DNA of 64,000 bases, taken from positions 248,001-312,000 of the forward strand of contig JAKRSH010000043.1 in NCBI GenBank assembly GCA_022402465.1. The letters run 5' to 3'. Positions 56,266 through 64,000 of this stretch are shown here, piece by piece. Position 1 is the first letter of the stretch, and every line of letters begins with the position of its first letter. The translations under genes and the position numbers were made by a program. Below the pieces are notes generated by a model. The model saw only the letters and a program-made list of their open reading frames with translations. It searched no databases and was not told where the DNA came from. The stretch comes from Leptospiraceae bacterium. GTDB taxonomy: Bacteria; Spirochaetota; Leptospiria; Leptospirales; Leptospiraceae.

Positions 56266-57498
56266 CTATAAATTATCTTGCATCCAACGTTTTACTTTTG
56301 TGGTCCAACCTTCTCGGTCAGATCCAATTCTTGCATTTCTTTCATCTAACATATGTAACTTTGACGCATATTTAATCAAACCTACCGCCGTTGAAAACTC
56401 AGGGCTGGATACCTTATCCGATAATCCAGATAAACCCGCTGGCTTAGCTTTGGATACGGAAAGTCCAAGAACTTCTTCAGCAAGAACATCAATTCCAGCA
56501 AGATAACTTCCTCCACCAGTAAGAACAACACCACCTGACAAAGATTGCTTGAAACCTGATTTCATAAGCTCAGATTCAATGTGTTCAAATATTTCTCTAG
56601 TTCTTGGCTCAATAATTTCTACCAATTCTTGATGGAAAATACTTCTAGAAGGTCTTCCGCTTATCGCAGGAATATCTATCTTCGAGGTAGGATCTATAGT
56701 TTCAATCTGCGTATGACCATATCGCTTTTTTAGTGTTTCAGCAATCTCTATGGTAGTCTTAAGTCCTATGGATATATCACTCGTTATATGATTGCTCCCC
56801 AAAGGAATTGTAGATGTATAACCGATTCCACCTTCAACATAAATTGCTAAATCACAAATACCTGCTCCAATATCTATAACTAGGGTACCTAGGTCTTTTT
56901 CTCCAACAGTTAATACTGCTTCTGAACTTGCTAAACAAGAAAGAACTCTATCAATTTGATATAGATTTGCTAACTGCAAACATCTTTCAATATTATTTAA
57001 CATGGTAGTTCCCGCAGTTACAATATGAACCTCTGTCTCAAGCCTAACGCCTGTCATGCCTATTGGATCGCGTATATTGGTCTGATCATCTACCTTAAAC
57101 TCTCTTGAGAGAACATGAAGCAATTCCATATCTGCTGGAATATGTATACTTTGGGCAGCTTCTACGACGCGTATGATATCAGCTTCGGTGACTTCACGAT
57201 TTTTATTCGTGATTGCTATTATCCCTTTTTCATTTTGAGACTTTAATGTCTTGCCTGTTACGTTTACTATGACTGAGTCAATCTCTTGACCAGCCATTAA
57301 CTCAGCATCACTAACTGCTTCAATTATACCCTTACTTGTAGTTTCTATATTAATAATAGTTCCATTTTTTATTCCAGTAGAAGGATAGGAGCCCATTCCA
57401 ATAATTTCAATTTCTCCTTCACCTAATAACCTTCCAATGACTACCTTAGTCATAGCTGAACCAAGGTCCAATGATGCAACTGTTTGAAATTCTTCCAT
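56266..57498 (-). CDS. ftsA: Cell division protein FtsA
   Basis: FtsA is the actin-like protein that tethers FtsZ to the membrane. The 410-residue product has the phosphate-1 loop [15 protein letters not shown], the 1C insertion domain, phosphate-2 [22 protein letters not shown], and the adenosine motif [21 protein letters not shown]-terminal amphipathic helix ([12 protein letters not shown]) fits the membrane-targeting sequence. It overlaps ftsQ by one base and lies 17 bases upstream of ftsZ, the usual order. Confidence 0.96.
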   Translation of the reverse strand: MEEFQTVASLDLGSAMTKVVIGRLLGEGEIEIIGMGSYPSTGIKNGTIINIETTSKGIIEAVSDAELMAGQEIDSVIVNVTGKTLKSQNEKGIIAITNKNREVTEADIIRVVEAAQSIHIPADMELLHVLSREFKVDDQTNIRDPIGMTGVRLETEVHIVTAGTTMLNNIERCLQLANLYQIDRVLSCLASSEAVLTVGEKDLGTLVIDIGAGICDLAIYVEGGIGYTSTIPLGSNHITSDISIGLKTTIEIAETLKKRYGHTQIETIDPTSKIDIPAISGRPSRSIFHQELVEIIEPRTREIFEHIESELMKSGFKQSLSGGVVLTGGGSYLAGIDVLAEEVLGLSVSKAKPAGLSGLSDKVSSPEFSTAVGLIKYASKLHMLDERNARIGSDREGWTTKVKRWMQDNL

Positions 57499-58181
57499 CA
57501 GTAGAAAAATGCGTCCTCTCCGCTTAAATCCATAAATTGTGCTTTTGAATTAGAATTTTCTAAATAGGCAATGCTTGAATATAATTTCTTTGACTGAAGA
57601 TTGGAAAGATACACTCCCATTTCGATTACCATTCTTGAAGGATAATGTAGGTAGATGTATATATTTCCATCCTTTGAAAGATGCACCTCTGAGATTCTCT
57701 CTTTGAGCTCAGGAAACAAAGCGAACAAATTGTTCACTTGTTGAATTAAAGCAAGAAATGAACTGCCTTGTATTTCATCTTTATTCGTCTTAAAAACTCC
57801 ACTAAGAATGGGAATCCATTTTGACCTCACATCATCAATGGAGATAATTTTTAAATTAGAATCTAATTCGTACAATTTGCCCGAAGACTGAACCAACCAT
57901 TCGATTTTCTTTTCTTCTATGTGTATCTGAAGTATACCTGATTGTTTTTTAATAGAGACCTTAGATATTCTCGGATGCTTTTCTAAAGTATTATGCCAAG
58001 AACGTAAATCAACTTGACTGAGTCGAACGGATGATTCTGTGTTCAAAATGTCCAAAACTTCGGAATACCTTAATCCTTCCAATCCATGGACTTCTACTAT
58101 AGCTTGTTCCGAAGAAGTGAGAAATCCGCATTGAAGATAAAGCGCACCGATAAAAAGGGATATAAGGAATGATTTCTTCAC
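57498..58181 (-). CDS. ftsQ: Cell division protein FtsQ (DivIB-like)
   Basis: A 227-residue bitopic protein: a hydrophobic N-terminal segment ([18 protein letters not shown]), a POTRA-like domain opening [18 protein letters not shown] and including the [20 protein letters not shown] pattern (WxxxLExxPxI-type motif), then the FtsQ beta domain. It is shorter than E. coli FtsQ. Identification relies on that motif and on its place just before ftsA, to which it is fused by a TGATG overlap. The start is GTG (58179-58181) without a strong ribosome binding site. The usual upstream mur genes are absent; the next gene is divergent. Confidence 0.85.
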   Translation of the reverse strand: MKKSFLISLFIGALYLQCGFLTSSEQAIVEVHGLEGLRYSEVLDILNTESSVRLSQVDLRSWHNTLEKHPRISKVSIKKQSGILQIHIEEKKIEWLVQSSGKLYELDSNLKIISIDDVRSKWIPILSGVFKTNKDEIQGSSFLALIQQVNNLFALFPELKERISEVHLSKDGNIYIYLHYPSRMVIEMGVYLSNLQSKKLYSSIAYLENSNSKAQFMDLSGEDAFFY

Positions 58182-58285
58182 CTAAATATTCTTTTATCAT
58201 GAGGAAAGCCTGCTCTGTCAATAGAATTATGTCTCATATTAAGAATTCTGAGGAAAAAAGGAACATTTCATTCAAAAAAACCAAG

Positions 58286-58306
58286 TTTCTGGAAAATTTT
58301 CAGAAA
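58286..58306. promoter_or_regulatory. Near-perfect inverted repeat in the ftsQ / FecR-lipoprotein divergent region
   Basis: TTTCTGGAAAATTTTCAGAAA is nearly self-complementary (TTTCTG/CAGAAA arms around GAAAATTTT). It is the clearest structure in the 195-bp gap 58182-58376 between two divergent operons and may be an operator or a hairpin. Promoter elements were not resolved. Confidence 0.3.
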
Positions 58307-58376
58307 ACCTTCTAAAATTGTCTGGGTAGAATGAACAATATCTTGACTTTGGGCTAGGAAAGTGCAGATTATCTCC

Positions 58377-59324
58377 ATGAATGTAAAATACTTTTTGCCT
58401 GCTTTATTACTGATTTCTCCTTTTTTGACCTGCAAAAAATCATCTGAAAATCAATCTACATTAGGCTCAACCCAAGCAATTGTGTTTCTTTTAAAAGGCT
58501 CTGTAACCTTGAAAGATGCATCTGGGAAAGTGATTCCCATAGAGCCAAAAGTCACAAGAATTGCCAGTGAGCATACCATCGAAACATCTAAATCATCTTA
58601 TGCGGATATTTTACTTTCTGATGCTTCTATCATTCGTATCTACCAAAATACGAAACTTCAAATTCAATCTATACTTTCAGATAATGGCCTTGATGAGTCG
58701 AAGGTCGTCTTAACTACAGGGAAGTTGTTTGTTAAAACGGAAGGTAAAATTAACAAAGAAAGAAGTATTATAGTGACTACTCCAACCACTGTTGCAGGTG
58801 TACGTGGAACAGAATTTACAATTGAGGAAACAGAGAACCAATCAACTGTCTTAGTGGGAGAAGGAGCAGTGGAAGGTGGCGCTGTCAACGGAGAAGCAAA
58901 AGTTGTTAGTGCTGGCCAGAAGCTAGATGTCGTTGAAAGCAATGCCAATGTAACACCTATGAGTCGAGAAGAATTAGATAGCTTTAAAGAAGAAAGCCAA
59001 AGCGTAGCTTCTATTGTATCAGATGGAAGAGCAGAAATACAAAATATTCTTCAAAACTTCCAAGAAGAAAAGGCTAAAATCCTAAAAACTATGGAAGAAA
59101 AAAAATCTGATAATTCTAAACTAATCGAAGATAAGAAAGAAGAAAATAAAGTGCTCATCAATGAACAAATCGACAAAAACAAAGATCAAATGAATTCAGT
59201 TAAAACTGGAACAACTGATAAAGCAACAGAAGTCAAAGAAGGGACAGCATCCGAAAAAGAAAAAATACAAAATGATGCAAAAAGTGAAATGGAAAAACTA
59301 AAATCTGGATTTAAGGACATGTAA
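58377..59324 (+). CDS. FecR-domain lipoprotein with C-terminal coiled coil
   Basis: A 315-residue lipoprotein: signal FLPALLLISPFLTC, with the lipid cysteine at about 19 followed by KKSS. The FecR domain (about 35-190) has IVFLLKGSVTLKDASGKV, then ADILLSDASIIRIYQNTKL, GKLFVKTE, TTPTTVAGVRGTEFTIEE and LVGEGAVEGG, the usual repeat of beta strands. The C-terminal about 115 residues are a charged Lys/Glu/Asp/Gln helix, probably a coiled coil for self-association or binding to the cell wall. No ECF sigma factor is near. The ATG at 58377 is preferred over a GTG at 58362. It begins a tight operon with patatin, SGNH and MBOAT genes. Confidence 0.85.
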   Translation: MNVKYFLPALLLISPFLTCKKSSENQSTLGSTQAIVFLLKGSVTLKDASGKVIPIEPKVTRIASEHTIETSKSSYADILLSDASIIRIYQNTKLQIQSILSDNGLDESKVVLTTGKLFVKTEGKINKERSIIVTTPTTVAGVRGTEFTIEETENQSTVLVGEGAVEGGAVNGEAKVVSAGQKLDVVESNANVTPMSREELDSFKEESQSVASIVSDGRAEIQNILQNFQEEKAKILKTMEEKKSDNSKLIEDKKEENKVLINEQIDKNKDQMNSVKTGTTDKATEVKEGTASEKEKIQNDAKSEMEKLKSGFKDM

Positions 59325-60244
59325 TGGCAGAAACTCTTCCATTAGCTCCCAATAGCCAATCCAAGATATTGATTATAGAAGGAGGAGGAATGAAAGGTTC
59401 CTTCTCTGGTGGTGTACTTTCTGTAATGGCGGAATACTATCCGGCACGTAATTTTGATACCATTTTAGCTGTTTCTTCCGGTTCTTGTTCTGCCGCCTAT
59501 TATGCGACAGCTAAGAATCATTTAGATGCTCAGATAAAGAATATAGTGAACATTTGGAGAAACGAACTAGACGGTAGAAAATTAATCAATAGACTGAAAT
59601 TTTTTATAGGGAAGCCTATGTTAAATCAGAAGTATCTTATAGATTATTTAATGAAAGAAAAATATCCTCTTCCTTTTAAGAATCTTTCCATGCCCAAATT
59701 CCCCTCCTTTCATATTGTTGTCTCCAATATTAAGAAGTTAAAACCAGAATATATAAGAGCCACGGAAGAGAACATCTTTGGTTTATTACATGCTGCAACT
59801 TCTCTGCCAATAGCAACTCGTGGCGAACATAAATTAGATGGTAATCTGTATACCGATGGAGCAGTTCTTGATCCCCTACCAATTCGAGCAGCAATTGAAG
59901 CTGGGTACAAAGATATAACTGTTGTTATGAATAACCCATTTACTCAATCTACTAAAAAATACAACCGACTACTTTCATTGATCTCTTTTCCTTTCTATGG
60001 AAAGCTTGCCAAAATTTTAACCAAAGAAAATGAATACCGTTATTCATCTGCTAAGGAACTTATCGTACATCCTCCCCAAGGTGTGAAAATCAAAGCAATC
60101 TATCCGACTTATCCCTTAATAGGGTTAGTTTCCACTAACAAGGAAATGTTGAACCGAGCAATCAACCATGGGATTGAGAAAGGTTTGAAAGCTTTTAGAG
60201 ATACGAAAAAAGGTTTAGATCAGATTTTTTCTTATTTCTCTTAA
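59324..60244 (+). CDS. Patatin-like phospholipase (RssA/YjjU type)
   Basis: A 306-residue patatin-fold lipid hydrolase. The oxyanion-hole glycine loop is IIEGGGMKGSFSGGVLSV (about 17-34), the nucleophile elbow AVSSGSCSAAYY with the active serine in VSSG, and the aspartate of the dyad in YTDGAVLDPLPIRAAIEAG. The first glycine of GxSxG is alanine, an accepted change. There is no signal peptide or membrane span, so it acts in the cytoplasm on phospholipid or acyl substrates. The ATG overlaps the stop of the FecR lipoprotein by one base. The substrate is unknown. Confidence 0.88.
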   Translation: MAETLPLAPNSQSKILIIEGGGMKGSFSGGVLSVMAEYYPARNFDTILAVSSGSCSAAYYATAKNHLDAQIKNIVNIWRNELDGRKLINRLKFFIGKPMLNQKYLIDYLMKEKYPLPFKNLSMPKFPSFHIVVSNIKKLKPEYIRATEENIFGLLHAATSLPIATRGEHKLDGNLYTDGAVLDPLPIRAAIEAGYKDITVVMNNPFTQSTKKYNRLLSLISFPFYGKLAKILTKENEYRYSSAKELIVHPPQGVKIKAIYPTYPLIGLVSTNKEMLNRAINHGIEKGLKAFRDTKKGLDQIFSYFS

Positions 60245-60249
60245 TTATA

Positions 60250-61467
60250 ATGTTACAAAATAAATTTAAGAAATTTATTATTTTTCTTTGTGTTCTTGTT
60301 GGTATATTGTTTTCTTTAGAAATTGGTCTCAGATTCATTGATCCCCCTTCTCTTTCTTACTATAGAAATATAAAATTATTACACCGATTTCATCCTGATT
60401 ACTATGTTACTTTAGGTAAAAATATTGATATAACAATTAAGCATTATGCAGGTCTATGGGAAGGTAGATTCACAACGAATTCACTTGGCTTTAGAGCATC
60501 TGATGAACCCAATCCCAGCTCCAAAAAAATTGCCTGTCTGGGCGATAGCTTAGTGATGGGCTTTGGTGTTAGTGATAAGGATACATTTTGTAACTTACTT
60601 GATGGCATTGAGATCAATGGAGAAAAATTTCAAACTCAAAATCTAGCGGTAGATGCATATGGTTCCTTAGGTTCTGCAAAACGTCTTGAGGAATCCTTAA
60701 CTAAGGTAGATTTTGACACCGTTCTCTTTTTTGTGTCACCTAATGATTTTACTGTACCGCCAGGCTTAGTGGAACAAGGTGTGAAAGCCGATGACATTGT
60801 TGAGAAAGCTAGAGAAAATGATGAGGATTATAGACGAAAATTTCAAATACAATTCGAACTTACTAGATATTCCTATCTTCTACAAGCAAGTAAACTTGCC
60901 TTAGAGCAACTTGCAATAAAAAGGCACCTCGCTAATAAAGAAGTCCTCTATGAATGGCAAGAAGCTAAGCAACCTTTCCATTATCTACGCTCCTCCTTTT
61001 ATACTTTTCCAGAGCCTAAGAATTGCAATACATCCTCTACAGATGTCAAAACGAAATGTCCAGAAACTATTCCAACTCACATCCAATGTGAGGTTACTAC
61101 GCCTACTGCGAAAGAATTAGATCCTTTACCAGAAGAAACTATCTATGCTTACAATAAATTGTTAGCTGCATCTAAGAAATATGGATTTAATTTAATCATT
61201 GTCTACATTCCCATGCAAAATGAAGATATTTATTGCAATCAATCTAAGCAACATTCTAGCCTTTATAATTATGTGATTCGCTCTAAAGCATTTTTTGCAG
61301 AACGTGGAATCGAATCTATCGAACTACTCGAGGATTCAAGTACGATTTGTCCAATAAGTGATTATTTTATTCCAGGTGATGGACATCTTACACAGAAAGG
61401 AAATCTTTGGGTGAAGGATTCTTTAGTCCCTAAACTACAAAAGTTAAGGAGCGCAAGTGCTTTTTAA
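60250..61467 (+). CDS. SGNH/GDSL-family hydrolase-like protein, membrane anchored
   Basis: A 405-residue protein with an N-terminal membrane anchor (FIIFLCVLVGILFSLEIGLRF). The periplasmic SGNH domain has block I IACLGDSLVMGFGV (active Ser in GDSL), a central VSPNDFTVP (N/D block) and block V PGDGHLTQKGN, with the catalytic Asp and His. Such SGNH proteins work with MBOAT acyltransferases to transfer acyl groups to cell-surface sugars. It starts 5 bases after the patatin stop and overlaps the MBOAT start by 11 bases. It resembles the protein encoded convergently at 62954. Confidence 0.87.
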   Translation: MLQNKFKKFIIFLCVLVGILFSLEIGLRFIDPPSLSYYRNIKLLHRFHPDYYVTLGKNIDITIKHYAGLWEGRFTTNSLGFRASDEPNPSSKKIACLGDSLVMGFGVSDKDTFCNLLDGIEINGEKFQTQNLAVDAYGSLGSAKRLEESLTKVDFDTVLFFVSPNDFTVPPGLVEQGVKADDIVEKARENDEDYRRKFQIQFELTRYSYLLQASKLALEQLAIKRHLANKEVLYEWQEAKQPFHYLRSSFYTFPEPKNCNTSSTDVKTKCPETIPTHIQCEVTTPTAKELDPLPEETIYAYNKLLAASKKYGFNLIIVYIPMQNEDIYCNQSKQHSSLYNYVIRSKAFFAERGIESIELLEDSSTICPISDYFIPGDGHLTQKGNLWVKDSLVPKLQKLRSASAF

Positions 61468-62884
61468 CTCTATTCATTTTTCAATTTTTGCAACTATTGT
61501 TATTCTAGCCTATTTTTATCTTCCTAAAAAGACGCAAAAAACTTGGCTATTGATATCATCCTTATACTTCTATGCTGTTTTTAAAGTACCATTTATACTT
61601 TTACTCTTAGTTTCGATTTTTATCACTTATTATTTCACGAGACTACTTGTAGGAACAGAGAATCCAAGGCTCAAGAAGCTTTATCTTTCAAGTTCCATTT
61701 TAGGAAATTTAAGCATACTCTATTTTTTTAAATATATTGATTTCTCTTTTGTTGCATGGAACACACTTTTGGGTCTGAACTCATGTGACCCAGGTTATAT
61801 CCAAAAATGGGGCATCATACTTCCCATGGGAATATCTTTTTTCACCTTACAAGCTATATCCTATACTGTAGATGTACATCGCAAAATCATTCCTATTCAT
61901 AAGAGCCTTTCTGAATTTGCATTGTTTATTTCTTTTTTCCCACAGTTAGTCGCAGGACCTATCCTAAGAGCCAAGGATATACTTCCGCAGTTTGAAGGAT
62001 TTAAAGATTTTCATTCAGAAAACTTTTATCTAGGTATGCGCCAACTTTCTTGGGGTTTCTTTAAGAAAACTATCCTGGCTGACCCAGTGGCAAATGTTGT
62101 TGATATTATTTATGGCAATCCAGGTCAATATGATTGGACTATGATGTGGCTTGCTGCCTTTCTTCATGCGATTCAATTGTATTGTGATTTTTCAGGATAC
62201 AGTGATATTGCAATTGGACTTGGTAGAATCTTAGGCTTTCATATTCCGAAAAACTTCAACAGACCATTCTTTGCAATCAATCTTTCTGATCTTTGGGCAA
62301 GATGGCATATTTCATTATCGAGTTGGCTACGTGATTACGTTTATATATCGCTAGGTGGTAATAGAGTAAACCCTGCTCGTGGTTATTTCAATGTTTTCAT
62401 CACTTTCTTTCTAAGTGGTTTGTGGCATGGAGCAGATTGGGCAGTTCTCGCTTGGGGAACCTTTCATTCAGTCTTGATAGTGATTGAAAGATATCTTTTC
62501 TCCTTTAAGAAAATTAAGAAATTCATGGAATCCATACCTCAGTATATCATATGGATCTATCCATTCTTTATATTTACCTTTGCCTTATTTTTCTTTCGAG
62601 CTAAGCCAACACAAGGTATGACGGGAATGGAAGTTGCCTTATTTATGATAGAAAGAGCGTTCTCATTCAACCAAGGTTTAACAATTAATCTAACACTACC
62701 AATTTGGATTCTTTTGGGAGTTTTATTCTTGGTTGATCTTTTCCAAGAGAGAAAAGAAGATTTCTTTGAAAAATTCCATTCACATAGATTGTATTCTTGG
62801 TTGCTCAGTGGATTCGTCTTAGGAATATGTTTTTTGATTTATTCCGTTTCCATATCCCAACCATTTGTATATTTTCAATTTTAA
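61457..62884 (+). CDS. MBOAT-family O-acyltransferase (AlgI-like), second copy
   Basis: A 475-residue polytopic membrane protein paralogous to the one at 49909. Shared motifs are PMGISFFTLQAISYTVDVHR, FFPQLVAGPIL, CDFSGYSDIAIGLGRILGF, WARWHISLSSWLRDYVYISLGG and SGLWHGADWAVLAWG with the catalytic histidine, and the same terminal PFVYFQF. The start is GTG at 61457 with AGGAG five bases upstream, inside the end of the SGNH gene. Together they likely form an acyl-transfer pair that modifies an envelope glycan or lipid. Donor and acceptor are unknown. Confidence 0.92.
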   Translation: MLFNSIHFSIFATIVILAYFYLPKKTQKTWLLISSLYFYAVFKVPFILLLLVSIFITYYFTRLLVGTENPRLKKLYLSSSILGNLSILYFFKYIDFSFVAWNTLLGLNSCDPGYIQKWGIILPMGISFFTLQAISYTVDVHRKIIPIHKSLSEFALFISFFPQLVAGPILRAKDILPQFEGFKDFHSENFYLGMRQLSWGFFKKTILADPVANVVDIIYGNPGQYDWTMMWLAAFLHAIQLYCDFSGYSDIAIGLGRILGFHIPKNFNRPFFAINLSDLWARWHISLSSWLRDYVYISLGGNRVNPARGYFNVFITFFLSGLWHGADWAVLAWGTFHSVLIVIERYLFSFKKIKKFMESIPQYIIWIYPFFIFTFALFFFRAKPTQGMTGMEVALFMIERAFSFNQGLTINLTLPIWILLGVLFLVDLFQERKEDFFEKFHSHRLYSWLLSGFVLGICFLIYSVSISQPFVYFQF

Positions 62885-62917
62885 CCTTTTTAGTTAAGTC
62901 TAGAGTTATAATAAATA

Positions 62918-62965
62918 TTAAGAAAATACCAAATATTTCTATAAATTAGATTTTCATTTTCTTAA
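62918..62965. terminator. Weak bidirectional terminator candidate between convergent MBOAT and SGNH genes
   Basis: TTAAGAAAAT (62918-62927) and ATTTTCTTAA (62956-62965) are perfect complements with a 28-base spacer, in the convergent gap. The right arm runs into the end of the SGNH gene. It is very AT-rich, so stability would be low. Confidence 0.25.
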
Positions 62966-63952
62966 AGTAATAATTATCTGATCAGCAATCAAGGAATGTG
63001 CTCTTGCATTCGGATGCCCGTCATCTAAAAGATAAAAATCCTGAGTGGAATCTTCTTTATACTTAGCAGTAAGATTCAAAACTTGAAAATCCAAGCTTCG
63101 AAAATATTGATCCATGTAATTTAAATAAACAGAACTATAATTAGGTGGTCCATTGGGATATTTCCAATCAGGAGTAAGAACAATTAGAATTGGAATTTTG
63201 TATTTTTTACTAAGTAAACTTATTTCTTGTAAGGCAATTAGCGTAGGATGCCTACTATCTGGCTCTTGAAAATTTTCTAATAAAGCATCTTTGTAATCAT
63301 TCCTATCTTTGGTATATTTGTTTGCTTCAAGTATTGATCGTAAAGCTATCAAAGAATAAATATTTTTACCTAACCAAAATTTGAACTTGTTAGATTTTTG
63401 AGAAGCATCATCAACAAAATCGGAACGAGAGAACATCCATACAATTTTAGAGGGCAAATTTAAATCATAGCTTTTAGATAATTTAATTTTATATTGGAGT
63501 ATATTTTTAATGTCTCTAGATCCTAACGAATCTGATGCTAGATTACGAACTATCCAATCATCTTTAGAAAGCAAATAGGGAAAGCTTTCCTTGTCACTTA
63601 TTCCCCAACCCATAGTTAATGAGTCACCGATAGCCCAAATGGATTTCTGTTTCAGCATATCTTCTTTCGATTTATCCGCAGTAATTCTCTCGCCATAGGA
63701 GTTGGTTGATAGTTTAAAATGAAAGCCTTGAGGATGGCGAATAACTGTATTTACATAGGGACATAGTAGAATAGCATTCAAAATCTCATCAAAGCAGTGG
63801 ACTTTTTTTTCTTGCACTTTATATTGGTAGATTGGAAACTTTTGCCAGAAGTATGGTATCCTTAGAGTCACTTCTATCAGAAAGAAGAAGGCTATAATTC
63901 CCCAAAAGACTGTTAGTATTCTCGGTATGTTTGATTTAGTTAATCTATTCAA
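62954..63952 (-). CDS. SGNH/GDSL-family hydrolase-like protein, membrane anchored
   Basis: A 332-residue protein with an N-terminal anchor (VFWGIIAFFFLIEVTLRI), then block I IWAIGDSLTMGWGISDKESF, a central MFSRSDFVDD segment and block V LLDDGHPNARAHSLIAD, with the catalytic Asp-His. It is a paralogue of the SGNH protein at 60250 (shared GDSL..MGxGxSDKxxF pattern). The start is TTG (63950-63952). It is convergent with the MBOAT gene. Upstream, 48 bases remain to the window edge; their minus strand is open from a TAG at 63962-63964, which may be the end of another gene. Confidence 0.85.
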   Translation of the reverse strand: MNRLTKSNIPRILTVFWGIIAFFFLIEVTLRIPYFWQKFPIYQYKVQEKKVHCFDEILNAILLCPYVNTVIRHPQGFHFKLSTNSYGERITADKSKEDMLKQKSIWAIGDSLTMGWGISDKESFPYLLSKDDWIVRNLASDSLGSRDIKNILQYKIKLSKSYDLNLPSKIVWMFSRSDFVDDASQKSNKFKFWLGKNIYSLIALRSILEANKYTKDRNDYKDALLENFQEPDSRHPTLIALQEISLLSKKYKIPILIVLTPDWKYPNGPPNYSSVYLNYMDQYFRSLDFQVLNLTAKYKEDSTQDFYLLDDGHPNARAHSLIADQIIITLRK

Positions 63953-64000
63953 AATGTACGCCTAATTTTTAACAATACCTAAGGATTCTTTCTTGGAATG

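Noticed and set aside
63962-64000. 3' end of a further minus-strand gene
   Set aside because: Thirteen open codons before a TAG are too few to support a gene call.
1-64000. tRNA, rRNA, insertion sequences, prophage
   Set aside because: No gap shows a tRNA cloverleaf by eye, and no transposase, integrase or phage structural gene was recognised among the proteins.

Overview
The window looks like a chromosomal segment of a spirochete of the Leptospiraceae, most likely Leptospira. The reasons are an AT-rich composition, a flagellar cap gene (fliD), an ftsQ-ftsA-ftsZ cluster, sensor kinases with 7TMR-DISM receptor domains and lipoprotein-type leaders, AlgI-type MBOAT acyltransferases paired with SGNH hydrolases, and many predicted exported proteins of unknown function. 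The taxonomic call is an inference from gene content; no rRNA or tRNA gene was recognised in the window.

Left edge (1-5762, minus strand): the front half of a type I-E CRISPR-Cas operon in the order cas3, casA (cse1), casB (cse2), casC (cas7e). casC is cut by the window edge; cas5e, cas6e, cas1, cas2 and any repeat array would lie outside to the left. A gap (5763-6252) follows with a candidate cas3 promoter and a GC-rich palindromic element.

6253-19221: a zinc-ribbon SDR protein overlapping a membrane FecR-domain gene, a two-domain rhodanese-fold protein lacking both catalytic cysteines, a plus-strand run of an exported protein, an HtrA-like protease, an apparent pseudoprotease paralogue and a receiver-HATPase regulator, then an envelope block (beta-barrel candidate, Wzx-like flippase, PAP2 phosphatase and a divergent PlsC acyltransferase).

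19250-36455: a lipidated hybrid histidine kinase, a WG-repeat-like protein, a CcmH/NrfF-like protein with a CxC motif, DUF2237, a J-domain protein, STAS, ribF, fliD with an unknown partner, ppk1, a GlcD-type FAD oxidase, a small c-type cytochrome, a DUF455 ferritin-like protein, an alkyltransferase-like protein, DUF2892 and a gamma-carbonic-anhydrase-like protein.

36468-64000: pheT, a PAS-GGDEF-EAL protein, recQ, a HerA/YjgR-like ATPase, an exported caspase-like protein, a second hybrid kinase, a lipoprotein whose start codon lies in a perfect 14-bp hairpin, DUF3332, MBOAT, PilZ, a very large lipidated kinase-receiver-SpoIIE phosphatase, ftsZ-ftsA-ftsQ, and a tight plus-strand operon of FecR lipoprotein, patatin, SGNH hydrolase and MBOAT, facing another SGNH gene.

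Themes: envelope lipid and polysaccharide modification (flippase, PAP2, PlsC, patatin, two MBOAT and two SGNH proteins); signalling by phosphorelay, c-di-GMP (GGDEF-EAL, PilZ) and probable partner switching (STAS, HATPase regulator, SpoIIE phosphatase); and type I-E immunity. Several convergent neighbours overlap at their stop codons, which indicates a compact layout. No insertion sequence, prophage or CRISPR array was seen.
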